Assembly: GCA_033239005.1 (NCBI GenBank)
Contig: BSQZ01000026.1
Location: 4,672,001 to 4,736,000, forward strand
Length of the DNA stretch: 64,000 bases
Direction of reading: 5' to 3'
Source: Lamellibrachia satsuma
Lineage: Eukaryota > Annelida > Polychaeta > Sabellida > Siboglinidae
Positions 57,915 through 64,000 of this stretch are shown here, piece after piece. Under the pieces are notes generated by a model, which made no database searches, was not told the origin of the DNA, and was given only the letters and a program-made list of their open reading frames with translations. How positions within the stretch are numbered: the first letter of the stretch is position 1; each line of letters starts with the position of its first letter. Position numbers and translations under genes: made by a program.

Positions 57915-57949
57915 GCGTATGCGCCGGAAGTTATCACTCTAAGATGGCG
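57915..57949 (+). promoter_or_regulatory. Gene M promoter cluster, U5 (NRF1 and ETS sites mutated)
   Basis: gcgtatgcgc replaces gcgcatgcgc (57,915-57,924) and ccggaagtt replaces ccggaagtg; the YY1-type aagatggcg (57,941-57,949) is kept. The C-to-T change is what methylated CpG decay would give, suggesting this copy is silenced or inactive. Confidence 0.65.
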
Positions 57950-58946
57950 TCTACTAGAACGTTGGCCGTGTAATTGATATCAACAACCCTACAAAACCCT
58001 GTCTTAGCAATACAACACACTCCAAGTGGAAAAGGTTTATTATATTGGCAATAGTATCATCGAACAGTTGTGATAACTGGTATGTCTGTTTATTATCTAT
58101 GCATCTAGCAATTCCCACCGCCGTTACTTTGTTAACTGTTACGTTAGCCAACAATAAGCCAAAACGCATAGAAAGTGTCTCGTCTCCTTGCCAGCAACAG
58201 TCTAGCCAAATTTTCGTGCGACTAATACACAGTCATGAGTTGCATCAGAAGCAGAAAAACATAGTTGTCACTAATAAGTAATCTGTCCCAATACATTAAT
58301 CAAAACTCCATATGAAATGATCAATCGTTTGTAGAATGAATAAAATATGTATCAGAATTAAAACCATATCAAATATGTGTACTCCGTAGTATAGATATTA
58401 TATATCTACAAAGCCAAACAATGTTTATACACAAACCTTCCGCATTCTGGTAGGTCACAAAGTCCCTGTTTATAATGCTCCTTTTGTTAGTAGCTGTCTC
58501 GAATCATCTCTTTCTTCACCAATTTCGTCCGACTGGCTGTCAACGCAATGCATTTCTACCTATCTAGATGAGATCAGCTTTTACAGAGAACACCACAGGA
58601 AGCACGCAGCGTGTGCAATTGATATACAACGTATGTTGAAGCAGATAACATGCACTCCAACACGGATGTAGCTCACGAAATGCTATCTTGCACACTCCTC
58701 CATATTTCTCCAATTGATCATTCTTCGGTCATGGTAGGCCGTACACCGTATACCAATTTTTGGAAGAAGAATCACCAACTTCGCATGGATTGCTATATAA
58801 GACACGCTAAATGCAAGAACTCCCCGCATGCTGGCTGGTAAACAGGAATGAACCATTGTGGTCTGTTGTCTGTGCTGGCGGAAGTAATCAACGAACTACG
58901 ACACGCATTGTCCATGCGCTCGGACGGCGTTGTCCTGTTTGCATAA
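57944..58946 (+). CDS. Gene M coding blocks, U5 copy
   Basis: MASTRTLA at 57,944; NNKPKRIES... to 58,281; HKVPVYNAPF...REHHRKHAACAID... 58,454-58,671; LAEVINELRH... TAA at 58,946. Blocks intact although the promoter is changed. Confidence 0.42.
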
Positions 58947-59169
58947 CATAATCTATTGCAGCACCACGCCTTGACACCTGTCAACGCCCTGAATGATTTT
59001 GTAATCCTCACTTAGAAGCGCAATTTCTATGTCGCAATTATTCTGGTATCATAATTGTATCGACACATGCGTGTTGTTCTATTGTGGATACGTAATCGTT
59101 CTGTTTACAGAAATTTTCTCAACCTGGTTACACCAAAAAATAATAGTACGCATCAGTTAGTGTACGTTC

Positions 59170-59346
59170 AGTGTTCAAAGTGTTTTACACTTCACCCCTA
59201 GCACACCTGTTCATTCCAACTCCATCTCGACTTCTCTGGGAAGCACTCAGTCATGCTGCAGTTACTGCTCGAAGACCATTCGTACGTATAATCACCACTG
59301 CATATAGCCAGATACTCATTCATACAAATGAATGAGCTGTGGCAAC
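59170..59346 (-). mobile_element. Decayed SINE, minus strand (U5)
   Basis: Adjacent to the second empty CR1/L2-like site (aaaaaataatagtacgcatcag near 59,133-59,154). Confidence 0.7.
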
Positions 59347-59904
59347 GTTCGGTGAAACAAATTGCCAAAGCTTCGAAACGGCAGCAAGACGGTTCAAGCT
59401 AGTGTTTTCACGACTGGGAGCCTGACGTTCTATATGGAACGTTGTCACGCCCCATTCGATGGGAGAGAAGGAAAAGGGTCAGAGAAGAAGCGATGAAGGG
59501 AGAGGAGGCAGCGCGGGAGGGAGATATGCCGTTTGTTTGCTAATGCAGACATGTACAAGTGTTTAGCAATATTTAATATGGCCATGGTTCGCACCACGCT
59601 TCAGCTTACTCATGCGCGCATCTTACTGCTAACACTAGTACGAAAAGTAAAATAATAAACCGCGCAAAAACAAATGTTGCAACATAGGCCTCTATAGCTC
59701 AATGCGCATACCAGCTCATATCACGGCATGAGGTTTTTATTAAACGTCGGCAGGGAAGCGTGTCTCCGTATCAGTGTTTGTTACACACGTGTATCCTGGT
59801 ACAAAGTCAACACTTGTGTCGCACGCGGTGTCTTTGATGGGGAGCGTTGAATGCTATATCAAAGATGATTGATTGTTTGCTATAATGTTTACATCATCTA
59901 ACGT

Positions 59905-60241
59905 GTGTCCTGGAACGAAACTAGCATTGGTATCGCATCAAAGAGACGTCGGAGTCGTGCATCAGTGCTTCACTTGACCTGGATGGAGGCAGAGTCTTGT
60001 AAGAGCAGTTGCTGTAGACGTGGGCGAATGGATGAAGATTGGGTGACGTCGAGCAAGACAAATATGTATTTGGGCAGCGGTTTGATGCTGCCGAGCGCCG
60101 TCGTCATGAGTTCGCTGTCGTCGATGAACTGTCGCATCAAACATACGACCACATTGTCGCCGTTGTCGAAGCCTCCTATTTTCGAGGCGCCGACGTCGTC
60201 GCGATCACCGACGTAGAGACGCAATCCCCACTCGTCTTCGA
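59905..60241 (+). pseudogene. Block K, U5 copy, 3' truncated
   Basis: Same truncation point as U2 (gtcttcg fused to aaatgttgacc at about 60,241). Confidence 0.6.
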
Positions 60242-60349
60242 AATGTTGACCATATTATTGGATTTATTAAACATAACTTTTTTTTACCAAACTAACGGTG
60301 CTTTTCCTCTTTTTTCACTGATGTTCATGGGTTAGGTTCAGGTAAAATA

Positions 60350-61189
60350 TTGTCGAGTCACTCTTTCTGTTTTTTCTTTCCATACTTTTCTATCGGCTGC
60401 CCCCTCTCCATCTTTCATCTTCCCCCTCTCCATCTTTCATCTTCCCCTGATCTTCTCAAATCCCACCTCACGCAGTCCTTCGATCTTAGCTGTTCATTCC
60501 CCTTTTCTTGCATCCTTGATGTTTTTTCACCTTTCTCTTCCACTCTCTTTACTAGTATGTCTGTATCCATCCTTACAATGTGGCCTGCCCATTTCACCTT
60601 GCTTCTCACCAATCTTCCTGTTTTGCTGCATCACATATTTCCTCAGGTCGTTCATCCTTCTGTCGTCAACCCTCTTTGTTCGTGTTATTCGACAAAACCA
60701 AAACCAACCTTGCAGCTGCTGTTGTTGTTCTGCCAACGCCACTGTCTCCAGATACAGATTAAGGCATGCTTGTGTAACACATGCTCTAAGGACTTTCCTT
60801 TTCAGCTTTTTCAAAATGTTTCTGTCCAACCTGACTCCCTCTACCTTTCCCCGAGCATTCGCTCCCTGTTGTATCCGGCATCGCATTTCTACCTCTGAAT
60901 GCTTATCCTCATTAACCATTCCTCCAAGTGACACAAAGCCATCCACTTGGTTGAAGTCCTTATCATCCAAACTAATGTTCAAGTCCTCTCTCTGATGTCA
61001 AACCCGCATCTCTTCTGTCTTCTCCCGGCTCATTATCGGTCCTTCCTTCTTGAACACACCCTTCCATTGCTCCAACACTTCCTGTAGTTCTTGTTTTTTG
61101 TCTGCTATCATGGCCAGATCGTTTGCATACATCCCCTTCCTGAGAACATCCTTCTTGGTGAACTTCCTGCTGATTAGTGCCACCACCAT
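60350..61189 (-). pseudogene. RTE-like RT fragment, U5 copy 1
   Basis: Lower part matches U2 (shared gttttgctgc loss), upper part matches other units and has private changes (cttcttggtgaactt). A composite of two array types. Confidence 0.85.
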
Positions 61190-61288
61190 GATAAAGAGTA
61201 AAGGGTAATTTCCTTGCCTCTAACCGATGTTAACTTTAAACTCTTCCGACAACCCATATCCAACCACAACTCTTCTTTTTGTTCTCAG

Positions 61289-61605
61289 GAACATGACAGT
61301 TCTGGGTGTTGCACGCCATGACACAGAACTGACTAAATACAACCAACTCAGTTAAAGTCAGACTCCCAGATAAGTACAAGATGTGTTGGAATGAACAGGT
61401 CAGCCAGGGAGTGAACTGTTAAGCATGTTGAACAATCCCAATGAGTGGATACAGTGCTGTGTAAACATAAACATGCCTTTACTTTAGGTCTTTTTACAAT
61501 TGCTGCGGCAGCCAGGAACAATTTTGGTGGACCGAGAGTGAACAATATCAAGGATCACTTCTATCAGATCGGGCTTGCCTATCCCCACTTTGTGTGTTGG
61601 TACAG
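61289..61605 (+). pseudogene. Exon pair X1-X2, U5 (both damaged)
   Basis: X1 61,289-61,373 is 85 bp (ctcagttaaag) and the X2 acceptor is ttttacaat, as in U3. Confidence 0.65.
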
Positions 61606-62164
61606 GTTGGTGTCATAAGTAGACATAACCAACTTGGAAGCAGGCCATTTATGGTGCTCTTGCAAATTCATTGGATTATGAGTGAAACAGACATTGCAAA
61701 AACTGTAACAATGAATTGTGGAGGAGGGGAGAATGTCACATTAGATTGAGAAACTAACTTTTACATTTGTTCTAATAAATCAGTATTTGCGCTGAGTAGT
61801 AATGGCTTATGTTTTGGTAACCAGATTGATTTGTTTAATGTTTTTATTTATACTTTCACTGTACATTCTTGTTGTCAAAGGATATTTGATTTTTATGAGC
61901 ATGCTGTAGTCAAGAAAAGTTCGTCGTTTATATGAGTACAACGATATGGTAAAATGCATATTGCTCAAACAGAGATACATATGAGAGATTGATTTTGTAA
62001 ATATTTAGCAAATATTCTATTTAAATAATGTTTTTTCTCATAAGCAATTGATACACTGCTTATGAAAATGTTGCCCATATTATTGGATTTATTAAACATA
62101 ACTTTTTTTAGCAAACTAATGGTGCTTTTCCTCTTTTTTCACTGATGTTCATGGGTTAGGTTCA

Positions 62165-62277
62165 GGTAAAATATTGTCGTTTCACTCTTTCTGTTTTTTC
62201 TTTCCATACTTTTCTATCGGCTGCCCCCTCTCCATCTTTCATCTTCCTCATCTCCATCTTTCATCTTCCCGATCTTC
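62165..62277 (-). pseudogene. RTE-like fragment cut at the array end
   Basis: Only the pyrimidine-rich (+) end of the fragment remains, to gatcttct, where the array stops and unrelated DNA begins. Confidence 0.75.
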
Positions 62278-62318
62278 TATGCAGACTAGGCTCATCACTT
62301 CACAATTAAGATCAAAAT

Positions 62319-63485
62319 GTGTCATGCCCAGGACATCAAGGATGTACAGCCACGATTTGTGTGGTCGATCCAATATCAGAATATGAAATCGGCCGTCAAA
62401 TCGAAGTGAGCTTTGCCCAGCAACAAGTCATACTAAAATTCGTTGCAACATATGGTGATGTGAAAGCATTTCATGGGTTACAGGATGCCATGCCAACAAT
62501 CGAGGCAGAATGGCAGGCTGACACAACACATCTCGGTCAGACACAGTTCCGACATATCATGAGAGCATTTTTTTCATCCAGAATGTTCCTGGGAGAGAAT
62601 GCCATGGTGAGAGCTGAAAACAAGAAAATGTTTGCAAAGGATGTAAGAACACGATGCCAGAAAATCTACACAGATATGCACACACTTTATGCTGGTGATA
62701 TTATAATGATAACTACTAAGATGCCAAAGATAATCCAAGCAATACTGGACTGTTATTCTGGCTCATGTCAGAACTGTCAGTGACATGGAATTGTCTGTCG
62801 TGGAGGTAAGCGAAACAACTGGTGGAAAAGGTCACAGCATTTGAAGGCATGTGGCCTGACTCGACTCAATATGACAGATGAAGACCGAGCAACACTTGAA
62901 GGATTAATAGAAATGCGACTTGGAAATTCAGCACTCCAGATGACACGACACAGACTTACAACTGACAAGAATGAATCCATTAACTGATCATTCAGTGCTT
63001 CATTGCCAAAGAATGTTAAATTCAGTAGAAATGCACATGGACGAGTGAGTTCAGTGATCGATCGCATAAATTATGGAGCGGGGAATTCAATGCTGCGCAA
63101 GTTGGAGAATGTATATTGTCCTATTACGAGAGGTGAACAGGTCGCTAGAGCTGTCAAGCAAATCCAGCATGAGGTGGAATACCAGAGACAATACAAACGT
63201 CGATCATCAGTGCGTCTGCATATCCATCATACCAAGTTAAAGCACATGCAGAGCTACTTAGATTCAAACAGAAACCTGGGTCCAGAAGATCGATACCTGA
63301 AGTGTCAGCTTGAACCAAAACCATCTACTCGTAAAGGGAAGAAAAGGCCAGCAGCAGTAGTTAAGCCAGTGGTCACAAGGAGTCGCCGCAGAAAGACAAC
63401 ACTGCCAACTGCAAACAGGGAAGATCATCCTTTTTCATTGCGATCACGAAAGTCTGCTGATCACAGTTATGCCAGCAGAAATTAG
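62319..63485 (+). pseudogene. Mutator-like transposase remnant with two TGA stops
   Basis: One frame of 389 codons from 62,319 to the TAG at 63,483-63,485, interrupted only by TGA at 62,781-62,783 and 62,985-62,987. Landmarks: a cysteine cluster (SGSCQNCQ then VCRGGKRNNWW), LNMTDEDRATLEGLIEMRLG, TDKNESIN, SFSASLPKNVKFSRNAHGRV and a basic C-terminus (RSRRRKTT). I recall this layout from Mutator-like transposase proteins of invertebrates; this is recognition from memory, not a search. The N-terminal part and inverted repeats are not visible. Such enzymes cut and paste DNA. Confidence 0.55.
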
Positions 63486-63920
63486 AGGGTAGATTATGAA
63501 ACAAACAGAAAACAGAACACTTCTTACAAATGTGAACTTTCTACTTTCTCCCAGTTTCATCTCTCATAGACCTGCAACCACAATACAAGAAACCACCAAC
63601 AGACAATGGACCATGACTGGCACATGGTGCCTCCTTGTGAGCTATACATCAATCGACATTCGAAGACATCACTCAGCATGGGCTGACAGACACAACTGCA
63701 TAAGATTGACTACAGCAGACAACACTTTGAAAAAACTGAAGGATTGAACACATCTCGAAAAATGTAAGTTTTACTATTGCATGGAAATACCTTGAATTGC
63801 AACATGCACTTTGGTATGGTGCATGACCAAAGCATACATTTTGACTAACACAATATTGCCTGTTGTCATTTATTGAATGTGGTGGAGTTTGTGTTAGCTG
63901 CTTGGGCTCGACAATTTGTA
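63486..63920. other. Intergenic, no gene supported
   Basis: Between the transposase stop and the right-edge promoter. An 83-codon frame at 63,496-63,747 (MKQTENRTLL...) continues in the same strand but shows no recognisable family; it may be the 3' part of the transposon. Confidence 0.45.
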
Positions 63921-63926
63921 TTGTTT

Positions 63927-63934
63927 ACTTCCGG
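63927..63934 (+). promoter_or_regulatory. ETS-type site upstream of right-edge gene
   Basis: acttccgg lies 15 bp before a start codon, in a local CpG-containing patch (ggtctcacttcgcaac). A typical TATA-less animal promoter arrangement. Confidence 0.5.
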
Positions 63935-63948
63935 TCTCACTTCGCAAC

Positions 63949-63978
63949 ATGGAGCTTGACATCGGTGCGATTCTTGCG
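63949..63978 (+). CDS. Probable first coding exon of an unidentified gene
   Basis: ATG at 63,949 opens MELDIGAILA and is followed exactly by gtaagt (63,979), a strong donor in phase 0. The gene continues past the window edge. Outside the tandem array and single-copy here, it is probably an ordinary resident gene. Family not identifiable from ten residues. Confidence 0.5.
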
Positions 63979-64000
63979 GTAAGTTAAATGTTGATTTTGT

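Larger units (their letters stand above)
53098..62277 (+). repeat. Outer tandem unit U5 (9.2 kb, last)
   Basis: Relative of U2 (no minus-strand CR1/L2-like element, same block K truncation, same Y3 frameshift), but with one X1-X2 pair after its first RTE-like fragment. Ends abruptly inside a second fragment at about 62,277. Confidence 0.9.

Noticed and set aside
1..64000. A new defence, toxin or operon-type system
   Set aside because: The window is intron-containing animal DNA dominated by duplicates and retroelements; nothing in it resembles a clustered multi-gene system.

Overview
This is animal nuclear DNA, not prokaryotic. Spliced coding blocks are short and flanked by GT/AG signals, there are NRF1/ETS/YY1-type promoter clusters, and the repeats are of metazoan kinds: RTE-like and CR1/L2-like non-LTR retrotransposons, a tRNA-derived SINE, and a Mutator-like transposase remnant. 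The AT-rich composition and repeat types suggest an aquatic invertebrate, but I cannot name a phylum or species.

Almost the whole window (1 to about 62,277) is one nested tandem array. The outer unit is 8 to 14 kb and occurs five times: U1 (left part rearranged) 1-19,800; U2 19,801-28,041; U3 28,042-39,191; U4 39,192-53,097; U5 53,098-62,277. Each unit carries, in + orientation: coding exons of an unrecognised gene (called gene X here; exons Y1-Y8); a 65-bp minisatellite in an intron; a decayed CR1/L2-like reverse transcriptase fragment; a compact promoter and coding blocks of a second unrecognised gene (gene M, start MASTRTLA); in U1, U3 and U4 only, a 5'-truncated minus-strand CR1/L2-like element; a decayed minus-strand SINE; a GC-richer coding block (block K); then a variable number of 1.8-kb inner units.

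The inner 1.8-kb unit holds a dead minus-strand RTE-like reverse transcriptase fragment followed by an exon pair X1 (86 bp) and X2 (106 bp). By my reading the pair is 192 bp (64 codons) with matching phase at both ends, so any number of tandem copies could splice in frame and then join Y1. Complete exon-pair copies per outer unit are 6 (plus a lone X1 at 1296), 0, 1, 3 and 1. Five pairs look open in both exons; the others have a 1-nt lesion or a lost acceptor. Y1 to Y5 are also phase-compatible (Y1-Y2 needs a weak donor), yet no outer unit has an undamaged Y chain: U2 and U5 carry a Y3 frameshift and Y4 stops, U3 and U4 carry a 904-bp deletion fusing Y4 to Y5 out of frame, and U1 lacks Y1-Y4. 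The array therefore looks like segmental duplicates of one locus, mostly pseudogenic, unless spliced in ways I cannot see.

From 62,278 the sequence leaves the array: a Mutator-like transposase reading frame with two TGA stops (62,319-63,485), then an ETS-site promoter and a probable first coding exon at the right edge (63,949-63,978). I see no defence system, CRISPR, operon, tRNA or rRNA gene. The most notable structure is the phase-symmetric exon-pair array nested in a macro-satellite. Its copy numbers depend on the assembly being correct.
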